Assembly: GCA_027489965.1 (NCBI GenBank)
Contig: JAIXZA010000115.1
Coordinates: 1 to 62,811, forward strand
Direction: 5' to 3'
Length of the DNA stretch: 62,811 nucleotides
Source: Verrucomicrobiaceae bacterium
GTDB lineage: Bacteria; Verrucomicrobiota; Verrucomicrobiia; Verrucomicrobiales; Verrucomicrobiaceae
The translations under genes and the position numbers were made by a program. Positions 18,245 to 28,459 of the stretch are shown piece after piece (position 1 is the stretch's first letter; every line of letters starts with the position of its first letter). The notes beneath the pieces are model-generated. The model had not been told where the DNA came from. It did not search any database and saw only the letters and a program-made list of their open reading frames with translations.

Positions 18245-19795
18245 TTAGACCTGAACGTGACGCGCCTGACGGCGGGCTGCACGCAGCGCAGCAGGTTTCT
18301 CAGTAGAAGAGGTTTTACCACGCAGGCTCAGCGCCTCGCGACTTGGCGTGCGATGCCAATCGGTTTCTAAAGTCGTCGCCGCCAGCTCACGATCCATACC
18401 ACTTTCCTGAATCAGGAAGTCAAAAAGACTCTGGGCGATGACTGGCAGAGCGATCATGTGCGTGCGTCGTAGCGTGCGGTGCAGCCAATCGCTGAAGCGC
18501 AGAAACTCATGGAACGGAGAGGCCTCATCTCGCCAAAGAAGTTGAAGCGTGCCGGTGAAGTTGCCGCTATTGGCCACGATATCCCAGTAGCGGGCAAAGC
18601 GCCTCATGCGCTGCATTTCCGGGAATGAAATATCGCGTGTGGATAAAATCTCATACGGAGGATGAGGTGCATACACCATGCGATATTCGTCATCGTGCCG
18701 GACGATAGGCGTGCCGCGCAGCCGCTTCAGGATGCCGACTTGAATCTCCTGCGGGTTGAGCTTTACCAGTCGATCAAAGCCACGGCCAAAACTTTCGATT
18801 CCTTCTCCTGGAAGGCCCACGATGAGATCCGCATGAATGTGCACCCCCGTTTCCTCTCGTAGAAATCGGAAGTTATCTTCCAAGCGATCCAGATTCTGAC
18901 GGCGGCTGATGTTTTTTGACGTGGCATCATCAAAGGTCTGGATGCCTACTTCAAACTGCACCGCGCCTGGCGGGAACTGTTTGATCAGTGCACGCAATTG
19001 CTCCGGAAGACGATCAGGCACCATTTCAAAATGTAAAAAGAGGCCCTCATGCCAGCGATCCAGGAAGAATTGCAAAATGCCCATGCTCGTCGGCAAATGC
19101 AGATTGAAGGTACGATCTACAAACTTGAATTGCTTTACTCCACGGTCCAGCAGGCGCTGCATCGAGGCCAGGAAAGCCTCTGTGTTAAAAGCCCGCACCG
19201 GAATGTCTAGCGATGACAAACAGAACTCACAAGTGAAGGGGCAGCCGCGCGACGCCTCGACGTAGATCACTCGGTTGGCTAAATCGTCGTCGGTGTAGAG
19301 CTCGTAGGGAGATGCCAGATTGTTCAGCGCCGGCAAATCAGCGGCCATGATGTGAGGCAGACACTCTTGGCTGCTTTCTGAAGGCGCACTGACCGAAGTG
19401 TCTGGATCGCGAAGCAGCTCACGACAGACTTGAGCAAATTTCACATCGGCCTCACCCGTGATCACATGATCAGCCAAGGCCACAATTGTTTGGCCCTCGG
19501 TTTCATAAGACACCTCGGGCCCACCTAGAATGATGATCAGCTCTGGCCGGATGCGTTTTAATACGGCCACCACCTCCGTCGTCTGCTCGACATTCCAAAT
19601 GTAAACACCAAAGCCAACAATGCGCGGCTCATGCAGTAAGATCGCTTCCACAATCTCCAGCGGCTGCTGATTGATGATGAACTCTGCTATGCACGCGCGC
19701 TCCCGCATTTCTCCGAGATTCGCCATGAGATAGCGCAGCCCGAAAGAGGCGTGAATGTATTTAGCATTGAGCGTGGCGAGAACGATATCCGGCAT
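18245..19795 (-). CDS. B12-binding-domain radical SAM protein (DUF4080-like)
   Basis: About 516 residues from the start MPDIVLATLNAKYIHASFG; longer starts at 19819 and 19897 are in frame, but the family begins at this motif. An N-terminal B12-binding-type Rossmann domain (about 1-130; GFGVYIWNVEQ, LGGPEVSYE) is followed by a radical SAM core with the cluster motif CPFTCEFC. It includes GIQTFDDAT and LIVGLPGEG, typical of this subgroup. A C-terminal DUF4080-like region follows. The substrate is unknown. The gene converges on the lyase gene with an 8-bp gap. Confidence 0.85.
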   Translation of the reverse strand: MPDIVLATLNAKYIHASFGLRYLMANLGEMRERACIAEFIINQQPLEIVEAILLHEPRIVGFGVYIWNVEQTTEVVAVLKRIRPELIIILGGPEVSYETEGQTIVALADHVITGEADVKFAQVCRELLRDPDTSVSAPSESSQECLPHIMAADLPALNNLASPYELYTDDDLANRVIYVEASRGCPFTCEFCLSSLDIPVRAFNTEAFLASMQRLLDRGVKQFKFVDRTFNLHLPTSMGILQFFLDRWHEGLFLHFEMVPDRLPEQLRALIKQFPPGAVQFEVGIQTFDDATSKNISRRQNLDRLEDNFRFLREETGVHIHADLIVGLPGEGIESFGRGFDRLVKLNPQEIQVGILKRLRGTPIVRHDDEYRMVYAPHPPYEILSTRDISFPEMQRMRRFARYWDIVANSGNFTGTLQLLWRDEASPFHEFLRFSDWLHRTLRRTHMIALPVIAQSLFDFLIQESGMDRELAATTLETDWHRTPSREALSLRGKTSSTEKPAALRAARRQARHVQV

Positions 19796-19903
19796 GAAGC
19801 TGCACCGTGGCGGCTTCATGTGACCGTGCAACTGCCAAGTCAAAGCTACTGAGCTTGCCGTCTCCAAATCTGCATCAGGATGATGGTCCTGACGCAAGTA
19901 AAC

Positions 19904-21364
19904 CTACTTTTTCCCCTTCTTGCCGCTGCGTTTATCCGCATTGCCTTCCATGAGATCAGGAAGGGGGAGGTAATCCCAGTCGAGAATCATCTTTTCAGCC
20001 AACGCAGCCCGCAGTTCGCGTTCGATCTTGGCGACTTCGGGTTTGCCACTGAGGTTGTTCAGCTCGGAGGGGTCGGCTTCGAGGTCGTAGAGTTCATAAA
20101 CCCGGCGAGGTGCGGTGAAGTAGGTGGCGACCATGCCGGGCGGGAGTTTACCAGCGGCGTTGGCTTCCTGCATCTGTTTCCAGGCCTGGCCTCCGGCGGA
20201 ATCGACGGGCGAATATGGGATCCAGGGGGTGCAGTTGTAGATGAATTTGAAGCGATCACTGCGCACGGCACGGGCGAGGTCGTAACCGGCATTCGTCATG
20301 TCGGCCTGCACCGGCGCGGAGCCGTGTGGACCACGCTCGACGAAGAGGTGCTTTCTTGGGGTGTGCGTTTCTCCTTTGAGCAGGGGCAGAAAGCTCACGC
20401 CACTCATTTTCGAGCCTGCTTCGAGGCCTGCAGCAGCGAGCAGCGTGGGCGCGAGATCTTCGGCGCTGATGAGTGCACGCGAATCGCCGCCAGGCTTCAC
20501 CACTCCGGGCCAGCGGACGAGGAAGGGTACGTTTGAGCCGGGATCATAGAGGGAGCCTTTGCCGTGAGGCATGGCCATGCCGTTGTCGCCACAGAAAACG
20601 ATGATCGTGTTGTCCATGAGGTTGCGCTTTTTCAGCTCTTCAAGCACGCCCGCGATGGTGCGGTCCACGCGGTTCACCTCGGCGCAGTAGTCAGCAAGTT
20701 GCTCTCGCACGCCGGGCAGATCAGGCCAATGCGCGGGCACTTTGAGTGAAGCTGGATCAGGCCGAAACTCGGCGGGAGCATTCCAGGCGTGATGCGGATC
20801 GCTAAAGTTTGCCCACATGAAGAAAGGCTTGTCCGCAGGCTTCTTGTCGAGAAACGTGGCAACTTGTCCGGCCACTTCGGGGTCAGGGCAATTGTTCAGC
20901 GAGTCCACGCGGTCGATGAAGGTCTTTAACTGATGCTCTTCGAAGACATTTGCGGCTCCTTGGCCGATTTTCGTGGCTCCATCGAGATGGAAACTGCGTC
21001 CGCAGATGCCAGTGTAATAGCCGCCTTGATCACGAAGCAGTTCCGGCAGCGTGATTTCATCACGCGGAAGTGGTGCGGAAAATCTCGTCATGCGTGCAGC
21101 CACAGGCGAGCGCCCCGTCATCAGTGTGGCCCGTGAGGGCACGCACTGCGGTGCACCCGTGAAGAAGCGGTGGAACTTCATGCCCTCTGCCGCGATTTGA
21201 TCCAGCGTCGGTGTTTTGACGTTCATATCGCCGTAAGCACTCAGAAAGGGATAGCTATGGTCGTCGCTGAGCAGGAACAAGATGTTAGGGCGCTGCTCTG
21301 CAGCAAATGACGAATGACTAAATCCGAATGACGAAAAAAATAGGACGCTGAGCAGGGACTTCAT
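19904..21364 (-). CDS. Arylsulfatase-A-family sulfatase (canonical motif)
   Basis: About 486 residues from MKSLLSVLFFSSFGFSHSSF, a clear signal peptide; an in-frame start 30 bp upstream also exists. Metal-binding Asp pair in NILFLLSDDHSY, and the full formylglycine signature CVPSRATLMTGR. FCGDNGMAMPHGKGSLYDPG and RVYELYDLEADPSELNNL are typical of heparan/choline-type sulfatases. The tail is Lys/Gly-rich (KRSGKKGKK), as in other enzymes of the window. It should hydrolyse sulfate esters outside the cytoplasm after a formylglycine-generating enzyme, not encoded here, converts its Cys. Confidence 0.9.
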   Translation of the reverse strand: MKSLLSVLFFSSFGFSHSSFAAEQRPNILFLLSDDHSYPFLSAYGDMNVKTPTLDQIAAEGMKFHRFFTGAPQCVPSRATLMTGRSPVAARMTRFSAPLPRDEITLPELLRDQGGYYTGICGRSFHLDGATKIGQGAANVFEEHQLKTFIDRVDSLNNCPDPEVAGQVATFLDKKPADKPFFMWANFSDPHHAWNAPAEFRPDPASLKVPAHWPDLPGVREQLADYCAEVNRVDRTIAGVLEELKKRNLMDNTIIVFCGDNGMAMPHGKGSLYDPGSNVPFLVRWPGVVKPGGDSRALISAEDLAPTLLAAAGLEAGSKMSGVSFLPLLKGETHTPRKHLFVERGPHGSAPVQADMTNAGYDLARAVRSDRFKFIYNCTPWIPYSPVDSAGGQAWKQMQEANAAGKLPPGMVATYFTAPRRVYELYDLEADPSELNNLSGKPEVAKIERELRAALAEKMILDWDYLPLPDLMEGNADKRSGKKGKK

Positions 21365-21578
21365 AAGGCGATGAAACGCTGAGCTGACAGCCATGTTTCA
21401 CCAAGGTTTCGATCCATTACGAATCACCACACTGGGCGAGCATGGCAAAGTACTGAACGGACGTGGTGAACTTCATGAGATCAGAAATTCTAGTGTAGGT
21501 CTGCCCAATGTCGGCTCACTTATTTTGGTGAGGCGACGAATGGAAGGAGATGTCTCATTTAAACGTTCAATGACCTAC

Positions 21579-22436
21579 ATGAAAACAAGACTGACTCACT
21601 GGCTCATCGTCCCAGCACTGTTTTTGAGCGCTTCTTTTACGCTCTCTGCTGAAACTGTAGAAGCAAAACCCAAAGCGAAGGCATCAGTGCCATTTTTCAT
21701 TCCTCCCGATGTGAATGGGTTAAAGACGATCATTGCACCTCCAGTTAAAACCAAGGCGATTAAAGTGGCGATCTTTGACGGTAAAGGAGCACCCAGTGAT
21801 GGAATCGAAAATGTCAGTGGTCGAATCAAGTCCATCCCCGAGGCGACGGTGACTCGCGTAAGGGCTGAGGATTGGGCGACAATTGACTTGAAGCAGTTTG
21901 ATGTGGTGGCTTTTTCCGGTGGTTCAGGCAGTCAGCAGGCAGAAGCCCTCGGCGAGGCAGGGAGAAACAATGTGCGTGAATACATTCGTGGTGGTGGTGG
22001 TTATGTCGGCGTTTGCGCTGGGGCTTATCTTGCCTGCTCAAATTTTAAATGGGGTCTCGGCATTTTGAATGCCAGCACGGTTTCCAGTAAATGGCAGCGA
22101 GGCAGGACCTTCCTGGATATTGAAGTCACGCAAGATGGCCAGAAACTTTTGGGAGACATTTCAGGCACTTTCAAAGTCCGTTATGCCAATGGACCCGTCA
22201 TCAAGCCAGCTGAACGCAGTGATATCCCAGCCTACACGACCATCTCGGTGTTTAGATCAGAGATTGCTCTGAATGGCTCACCTGCGGGTGTGCAGGTGAA
22301 TTCACCTGCACAGGCTTTGGGCACCTTTGGCAAAGGCCGTGTTTTCATCTCCAGTCCACATCCAGAAAACACGCCCGGCTTAGAGCATCTCATCCCTCGT
22401 GGTGTGCTGTGGGCGGCTGGCGTGGATGCACCGTGA
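21579..22436 (+). CDS. Exported BPL_N (glutamine-amidotransferase-like) protein
   Basis: 285 residues from ATG 21579, chosen because it starts the signal peptide MKTRLTHWLIVPALFLSAS; a longer frame from 21393 would overlap the divergent sulfatase. The rest matches the biotin-protein-ligase N-terminal-like domain, a class-I glutaminase fold: VAIFDGKGAPSDGI, VVAFSGGSGSQQ and GGGYVGVCAGAYLAC. The Cys in VCAGAY is at the nucleophile elbow and a His lies in ISSPHPEN. Reaction and substrate are unknown. It is divergent from the sulfatase and ends at a small terminator. Confidence 0.75.
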   Translation: MKTRLTHWLIVPALFLSASFTLSAETVEAKPKAKASVPFFIPPDVNGLKTIIAPPVKTKAIKVAIFDGKGAPSDGIENVSGRIKSIPEATVTRVRAEDWATIDLKQFDVVAFSGGSGSQQAEALGEAGRNNVREYIRGGGGYVGVCAGAYLACSNFKWGLGILNASTVSSKWQRGRTFLDIEVTQDGQKLLGDISGTFKVRYANGPVIKPAERSDIPAYTTISVFRSEIALNGSPAGVQVNSPAQALGTFGKGRVFISSPHPENTPGLEHLIPRGVLWAAGVDAP

Positions 22437-22463
22437 TTAAAAGATCCGGATTGATAGGGCTGC

Positions 22464-22481
22464 AGCCAACGCTGGCTTTTT
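22464..22481 (+). terminator. Short rho-independent terminator
   Basis: AGCCA-ACGC-TGGCT forms a 5-bp stem followed by five T. It lies 28 bp after the stop of the BPL_N-like gene. From here to 22657 I see no gene. Confidence 0.5.
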
Positions 22482-22657
22482 GTCGTTTGCAGACGTTTTA
22501 AAGGCTTCCTTTGTCGTCTGGGACAAATTTGGCCAATCTGGAGATTGATGCGGCGCTGTCTGATCCGACAATCAAAGGCGTTGCCGCTGCTGCACCGGTG
22601 GTTGTCCAGTAGTTCTCAGGTTTGGCCTGTGAGATTATCGGGATAACTGAGGGAAGA

Positions 22658-23566
<909 letters not shown>

Positions 23567-23628
23567 TTGTAAAGTCTAGCGGGTTCCCTGAAATGATGCC
23601 AAGCCTGATCTACTGATCCGCACAAATA

Positions 23629-23662
23629 AAACAGGGCTACCCTTTGGAGGGCAGCCCTGTTT
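23629..23662 (-). terminator. Strong rho-independent terminator after tpiA
   Basis: AAACAGGGCT (23629-23638) pairs with AGCCCTGTTT (23653-23662), and an inner CCCT/AGGG pair extends the stem. On the - strand the hairpin is followed by TTTATTTG. It ends the pgk-tpiA unit and could also work towards the + strand. Confidence 0.82.
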
Positions 23663-23684
23663 CAAAATGAACGATGAACTTGAA

Positions 23685-24470
23685 TTAAGCAGCAGCGTTG
23701 ACGTAGTCGATAGCGGCGCGGCAGATTTCCCAGAAGCTTCCAGGCTCCATGCTGGCTCCGCCGACGAGGGCTCCATCCACATCTTTTTGGCTGATGAGTT
23801 CAGCCATGTTGTTTGGCTTGACGCTGCCACCGTATTGGATGCGGAGTTTCTGCGCGGTGTCTTCGCCGAACATGTCGGTCAGCACGCTGCGGGTGAAAGC
23901 ATGGGCTTCCTGAGCCTGCTCAGGGCTGGCAGTGCGGCCTGTGCCGATCGCCCAGACGGGCTCATAAGCGATGACGCAATCCAGCACGCGACGTGCGCCG
24001 ACTTCAGCGAGGGACTCGCGTAGCTGGCTTTCCAGGACTTTTTCGATCAGGCCGCCATCACGCTCTTCGAGAGTTTCACCGATGCAAAGGATGGGCAGCA
24101 GGCGTGCTTCGAGAGCAGCTAGGACCTTGGCATTGATGATGGCGTTGGTTTCACCATAGATGCTGCGGCGCTCACTGTGACCAAGGATGACGTGCTTGCA
24201 GCCGCAGTCTTTGATCATGCGGGCGCTGATTTCACCTGTGTAGGCTCCAGCAGGGAACTGGCTCATGTTTTGGGCGGCGAGTTCGATGCTGTCTTCACGG
24301 GCATTTTGTAGCACTTCCTGAGCTTTGCAAAGGCTGACAAAAGGCGGAGAAACGACGATTTGAACAGGGCACTTTTCAGGCACGAGACGGGCGAAGGCAC
24401 GGAGGAAGTCATCCGTCTCCTGCGGGGTCATGTGCATTTTCCAGTTGGCGGCGATGATAGGCTTACGCAT
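23685..24470 (-). CDS. tpiA: Triosephosphate isomerase
   Basis: 261 residues from MRKPIIAANWKMHM. Interconverts dihydroxyacetone phosphate and glyceraldehyde 3-phosphate in central glycolysis. Family elements are all present: the substrate-binding Lys in NWKMH, the catalytic His in ILGHSERR, the catalytic Glu with loop 6 in AYEPVWAIGTGRTA, and the phosphate-binding IQYGGSV. A longer frame to 24560 is not needed. It follows pgk by 110 bp, and a strong terminator follows it. Confidence 0.97.
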   Translation of the reverse strand: MRKPIIAANWKMHMTPQETDDFLRAFARLVPEKCPVQIVVSPPFVSLCKAQEVLQNAREDSIELAAQNMSQFPAGAYTGEISARMIKDCGCKHVILGHSERRSIYGETNAIINAKVLAALEARLLPILCIGETLEERDGGLIEKVLESQLRESLAEVGARRVLDCVIAYEPVWAIGTGRTASPEQAQEAHAFTRSVLTDMFGEDTAQKLRIQYGGSVKPNNMAELISQKDVDGALVGGASMEPGSFWEICRAAIDYVNAAA

Positions 24471-24580
24471 AGATTTTTGGGGGAGGTTTACAGTTGTTTG
24501 CGATGGTTGGCTATTGTTTGCAGTGGTTTTCAGAAGGGCCAGTTTGCGAGGTGACCGCAAAACAATGCAAACTTCGGTGC

Positions 24581-25795
24581 TTATTTTTCCTGTAGGCAGG
24601 CGACACCTGGTAGGACTTTGCCTTCGAGGAGTTCGAGGCTGGCGCCACCGCCGGTGGAGATGAAGGTCATTTTGTCGGCCAGGCCGGCTTTCTTCACAGC
24701 TTTCACACTGTCGCCACCACCGATGATGGTTTTTGCGGCGGTGTTTTCAGCGATGGCTGCGGCGACGTCGAAGCTGCCTTTGGCGGATTCTTTGATCTCA
24801 AAGACGCCCATGGGACCGTTCCAGATGACAGTCTTGGCTTTGGCGATTTCAGCGGCGAAGAGCTTCACAGATTCTGGGCCGATATCCACACCTTCCCAGC
24901 CGTCTGGGATGTTCTCGTTGACGCCGGTGTACTTGGTATTGCCGAGCTTCTTGGCATCAAAGTCAAAGGCATCGGTAATCATGGCATCCACAGGGATGAG
25001 CAGATTCACGCCAAGCTTCTTGGCCTTATCGATTGCAGCCTGGGCGATTGGCTCCCATTCAGGTTTGTAGAGGCTCTTACCGATGGTGATGCCTTGGACG
25101 AGTTTGCGGAAGGTGTAGGCCATGCCACCACCAATGATGATGGTGTCGGCTTTTTCCAGGAGGCGATTGATGACCTCAATCTTATCATTCACCTTGGCTC
25201 CGCCGAGGATGACGACAAACGGACGCTCTGGGTTTTCCAGTTCGTCGTGCAGATAGGTCAGCTCTTTTTCCATCAGCAAACCGGACACAGCAGGCAAGTA
25301 GTCGGCGACGCCAGCGGTGGAGCTGTGGGCGCGGTGGGCTGAGCCAAAAGCGTCATTGACGAAGATTTCAGCAAGATCGGCAAGACCCTTGGCGAGTTCG
25401 GCATCGTTCTTTTCTTCACCAGCATGGAAGCGGGTGTTTTCCAGCAGCAAGACGCCACCAGCAGGCAGGGCGAGTGCTTTGGCCTTGGCGGATTCGCCAA
25501 TGGTTTCATCTGAAAATTCAACAGGGCGTCCGAGCAAGGCACTTAGAGCTGGGGCTACGGGAGCGAGGGATTGTTTAGGGTCACGCTGACCTTTTGGACG
25601 GCCCAAATGGCTGCAAAGGATGACTTTGGCACCTTTTTCGATCAGGTAGTTCAGGGTAGGCAGAGTCTCCTGAATACGTGTGGCATCTGTGATGACCATG
25701 CTGCCGTCTTTTTCATCCAGCGGGACGTTGAAGTCCACACGGACTAGGACGCGTTTATTACTCAGTTCGATGTCGCGGATGGTCTTTTTGGGCAT
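24581..25795 (-). CDS. pgk: Phosphoglycerate kinase
   Basis: 404 residues, the usual length. Makes ATP and 3-phosphoglycerate from 1,3-bisphosphoglycerate in glycolysis. Seen: VRVDFNVPLD near the N-terminus, LCSHLGRPKG, LLLENTRFHAGEE, VNDAFGSAHRAHSS, VILGGAKVNDKI, WNGPMGVFE and the nucleotide loop IIGGGDSVKAV, then STGGGASLELLEG. It is the first gene of the pgk-tpiA unit; two hairpins lie in the upstream region. Confidence 0.97.
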   Translation of the reverse strand: MPKKTIRDIELSNKRVLVRVDFNVPLDEKDGSMVITDATRIQETLPTLNYLIEKGAKVILCSHLGRPKGQRDPKQSLAPVAPALSALLGRPVEFSDETIGESAKAKALALPAGGVLLLENTRFHAGEEKNDAELAKGLADLAEIFVNDAFGSAHRAHSSTAGVADYLPAVSGLLMEKELTYLHDELENPERPFVVILGGAKVNDKIEVINRLLEKADTIIIGGGMAYTFRKLVQGITIGKSLYKPEWEPIAQAAIDKAKKLGVNLLIPVDAMITDAFDFDAKKLGNTKYTGVNENIPDGWEGVDIGPESVKLFAAEIAKAKTVIWNGPMGVFEIKESAKGSFDVAAAIAENTAAKTIIGGGDSVKAVKKAGLADKMTFISTGGGASLELLEGKVLPGVACLQEK

Positions 25796-25844
25796 GGCGG
25801 TGGGGGATGGGGCGAATAAGCCTGAATCAGGCGGGCGAAATGAG

Positions 25845-25882
25845 TAGCACAGAGCGTGCTAGGCGCTCGTGAAATTTTTCAC
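25845..25882. promoter_or_regulatory. Two small inverted repeats upstream of pgk
   Basis: TAGCAC-AGAGC-GTGCTA (25845-25861) and GTGAAA-TT-TTTCAC (25869-25882) lie 50-87 bp upstream of the pgk start. They could be operator half-sites or leader hairpins of the pgk-tpiA unit. No -35/-10 pair was convincing. Confidence 0.3.
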
Positions 25883-25955
25883 AAGGTTGTTGCTCGGTCG
25901 GATTCTTTTGGGTTTTGTCGATTTCCGAATTCTCAAAATCAATGGATTAGAACGC

Positions 25956-25985
25956 AAAAAGGCCCGGAGCCGAAGCGCCGGGCTT
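25956..25985 (-). terminator. Rho-independent terminator of the PQQ-propeller gene
   Basis: On the - strand GCCCGG and CCGGGC pair around a loop containing CTTCGG, followed by five T (the AAAAA at 25956-25960). It lies about 20 bp after the stop codon of the gene at 26007-27287. Confidence 0.88.
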
Positions 25986-26006
25986 ATGAGATGGCATCAG
26001 TTAAGA

Positions 26007-27287
26007 TTATTGAAACTCAAGGCAGACACCTTCCTTGGTGCTGCGCGCAAAGAGATGATTGTAGGCCAGCACGGGATAGCTCCAAACTTTGCCATCCAGC
26101 ACGTCATCACGTTTTAGTTCGACGTATTTTTCCGAGTTGGCTTCGACGATGACGACTTCGCCTTTGTCACTCAGGGCGATGACTTTATCATCGGCGAGAA
26201 TGACTTGGCCTGGGCCAAAGCCAGCCTCTTTCCAGATGTCTTTGCCGGTTTTGATATCCACACAGGCAAGAGGTCCTGCGCCATATTCTTTGAAGCTGAA
26301 CATGCCATAGAGAAAGCCGTCTTTCACGACTGGGGTGCTCCAGTGATTGAAGCACTCGTTTTCACGGCGCCAGATCTGCTCAGCTTTAAGGTCGTTACCG
26401 CTTTTGCTGATTTTGAAAGCACCTGCACCCACGCCGTAACCCGCAGAGCAATACACGATGTCTTCATAAACGACAGGGCTAGCAGCGGTGGAGACTTTGA
26501 AGGGGAAATCGCCGCGCCAGAGGATCTTGCCATCGGCTGGCGTCACGGCTACGAGACCGACCTGGGTAAAGAAGATGCACTGATGCACACCCTGAATGTC
26601 AGCGATTACTGGCGTGGCATGGGTCATTTTATCGTCCTCACCTTTCCACAAAACTTTGCCTGTGGTCTTGTCGAGACCCAGCAGTCCTTGGCCAGCGCCA
26701 CCGCCGCACATGAGGAGCACATTTCCGTCGATAACTGGGGAGGCTGCATTTTGCCATTTGATCTGCACTCCGGCATTTTCCTTCATGACGTCGCGGTTCC
26801 AGACTGGCTTACCGGTGGCAGCTTCAAAGCAGAAGACACCGAGATTGGCATCAATCGCATAAACTTTATCACCATCTACGACAGGTGTGGAGCGTGGGCC
26901 GTCGCCGCCTTTGTTATCATTCGCGCCAGCATCGCCACCGCCGTCGTATTTGCCGATCACGGTGAGGGGCTTGGACCAGAGTTCCTTGCCATTTTTGACA
27001 TCCAGGCAGACGAGAACTTCACCCGTATTGCCATCTGTCTCGCCGGTGACGATGGTGAAAGCCTTGGCACCAGCGACTGTGAATGAGCTGAAGCCTGAAG
27101 GGGTATCTGTTTTCCAGAGCGTTTTAATTTTCGCGCTCTTCCAGTTGCTCACTTTCGGAGCGGCGGCAGAGCCATCATTGTTGGGCCCGCGGAACTTGCC
27201 CCATTCTGTAGGAGCGGCGGATTGAGCCGAAAGACTGGCCGCTGTCAGAAGCGAGCCACCAAAGAGGGCAAACGTGATACGAGTCAT
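26007..27287 (-). CDS. Exported PQQ-like beta-propeller protein
   Basis: 426 residues from MTRITFALFGGSLLTAASL, chosen over an upstream in-frame start because it gives a proper signal peptide. The mature part starts EWGKFRGPNNDGS, typical of verrucomicrobial and planctomycetal PQQ-repeat proteins. Repeats such as GKELWSKPL, GKPVWNRDV, GKVLWKGED and GKILWRGDF mark propeller blades. No catalytic Ca/PQQ ligand set was recognised, so it may be a scaffold of BamB type rather than a dehydrogenase. It stands alone and has its own terminator. Confidence 0.85.
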   Translation of the reverse strand: MTRITFALFGGSLLTAASLSAQSAAPTEWGKFRGPNNDGSAAAPKVSNWKSAKIKTLWKTDTPSGFSSFTVAGAKAFTIVTGETDGNTGEVLVCLDVKNGKELWSKPLTVIGKYDGGGDAGANDNKGGDGPRSTPVVDGDKVYAIDANLGVFCFEAATGKPVWNRDVMKENAGVQIKWQNAASPVIDGNVLLMCGGGAGQGLLGLDKTTGKVLWKGEDDKMTHATPVIADIQGVHQCIFFTQVGLVAVTPADGKILWRGDFPFKVSTAASPVVYEDIVYCSAGYGVGAGAFKISKSGNDLKAEQIWRRENECFNHWSTPVVKDGFLYGMFSFKEYGAGPLACVDIKTGKDIWKEAGFGPGQVILADDKVIALSDKGEVVIVEANSEKYVELKRDDVLDGKVWSYPVLAYNHLFARSTKEGVCLEFQ

Positions 27288-27467
27288 AGTGATAATAAAC
27301 TGGGGCTCCTTTAACGAGAAGTCCGGCCACAGTCTTGCGAAACCGATGCCGCAAGCAATCAAAACCTATGGCGTTACGATCACTTGGCTGAATGGGGCTG
27401 CTTGTTCCCGATTGTATTTTAGGATATTGAATGAACTTTCTCCGGCGAAAGTCCGTCTATTCTGGCC

Positions 27468-28379
27468 ATGAAAATCAACACACTGCTTTTGACCTTACTC
27501 GTCGGCTCTACGCTGCATGCTGAGCAGTGTCTGGTGATCGGGGATAGTTTGAGCAAAGAGTATGAGCTTGAGTTTCCGGCCTTGTACCCACGTAATCGAG
27601 ACGCCTGGGACTCGCGGAATTGGGCAGAGCTTTTGCATGAGAATCGCAAAGCTTGGTTTGATCTCGGTAAATGGAGCGGATTCGCTGATCCACGGCTGGT
27701 TGGTCATGAGCATAACTGGGCCTTTCCTGGGGCAACGACTTCTAAGATCAAAGGTGAACTGAGCAGTTGGCGCAATGTCTGGTGGACACGCGAGCTCCAG
27801 GGCCAAGTTCGCAGCGCTGCGGAGCGCGTGGTTATCTTTGCGGGTGGCAATGACGTGGATAGCTACTACCCAGCCCTTTATAATGGTGCTGCCTCTGCCA
27901 AATACATCAATGCGACCCGAGACAACCTCAGGTTCATCGTGGACTACGTGCGCAAGGTGAAGGGAACGATCCCCATCGTGTTAGTCTCTGTGCCCCATGT
28001 CGGCTGCACACCCGACATTCAGAAAGCACATCCGACGGATCCGGTGAAAACCCAGCGCGTCACAGCTGCTCTGGATTCGCTGAATGCTCAGTTGGCCTTA
28101 TTTGCCAAACAGCGCGGTATCGCCTTCGTGCCAGGTGTTTATGAACTGACAAAGTCGCTAATCACGCAACCACTGCGTATTGGTGGGATGACTTTCATTA
28201 GCCAAGCCGATGCTGATTCGCGCCCCGAGTATCTTTTTTCAGGGGACGGCTTTCACCCAAACACTTGTGCTCACGCTAAGATCGCCCAAATGATTATCGA
28301 GGCTTTTAGAACTCGGTATCCGGCCAGCAATATGACGCCCTTGGGAGATGCGGAGATCCTGCAAACGGTTTTAAAGTAG
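27468..28379 (+). CDS. Secreted SGNH/GDSL-type hydrolase
   Basis: 303 residues with signal peptide MKINTLLLTLLVGSTLHA. SGNH blocks are visible: block I IGDSLSKEYE (nucleophile Ser), the Gly block NWAFPGATTS, block III IFAGGNDVDS (Asn) and block V SGDGFHPNTCAHAKIA (Asp-His). The family removes acyl or acetyl groups, often from carbohydrates. It stands alone between the PQQ gene (divergent) and the exonuclease gene. Confidence 0.85.
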   Translation: MKINTLLLTLLVGSTLHAEQCLVIGDSLSKEYELEFPALYPRNRDAWDSRNWAELLHENRKAWFDLGKWSGFADPRLVGHEHNWAFPGATTSKIKGELSSWRNVWWTRELQGQVRSAAERVVIFAGGNDVDSYYPALYNGAASAKYINATRDNLRFIVDYVRKVKGTIPIVLVSVPHVGCTPDIQKAHPTDPVKTQRVTAALDSLNAQLALFAKQRGIAFVPGVYELTKSLITQPLRIGGMTFISQADADSRPEYLFSGDGFHPNTCAHAKIAQMIIEAFRTRYPASNMTPLGDAEILQTVLK

Positions 28380-28459
28380 CTCTTTCTTCTCGGGTAAGAT
28401 TTGAGGCTTGCACAGGCGGGGCTTGATTGCTCTCCAAAGTAGCGCTTTTAGAGCAGCGC

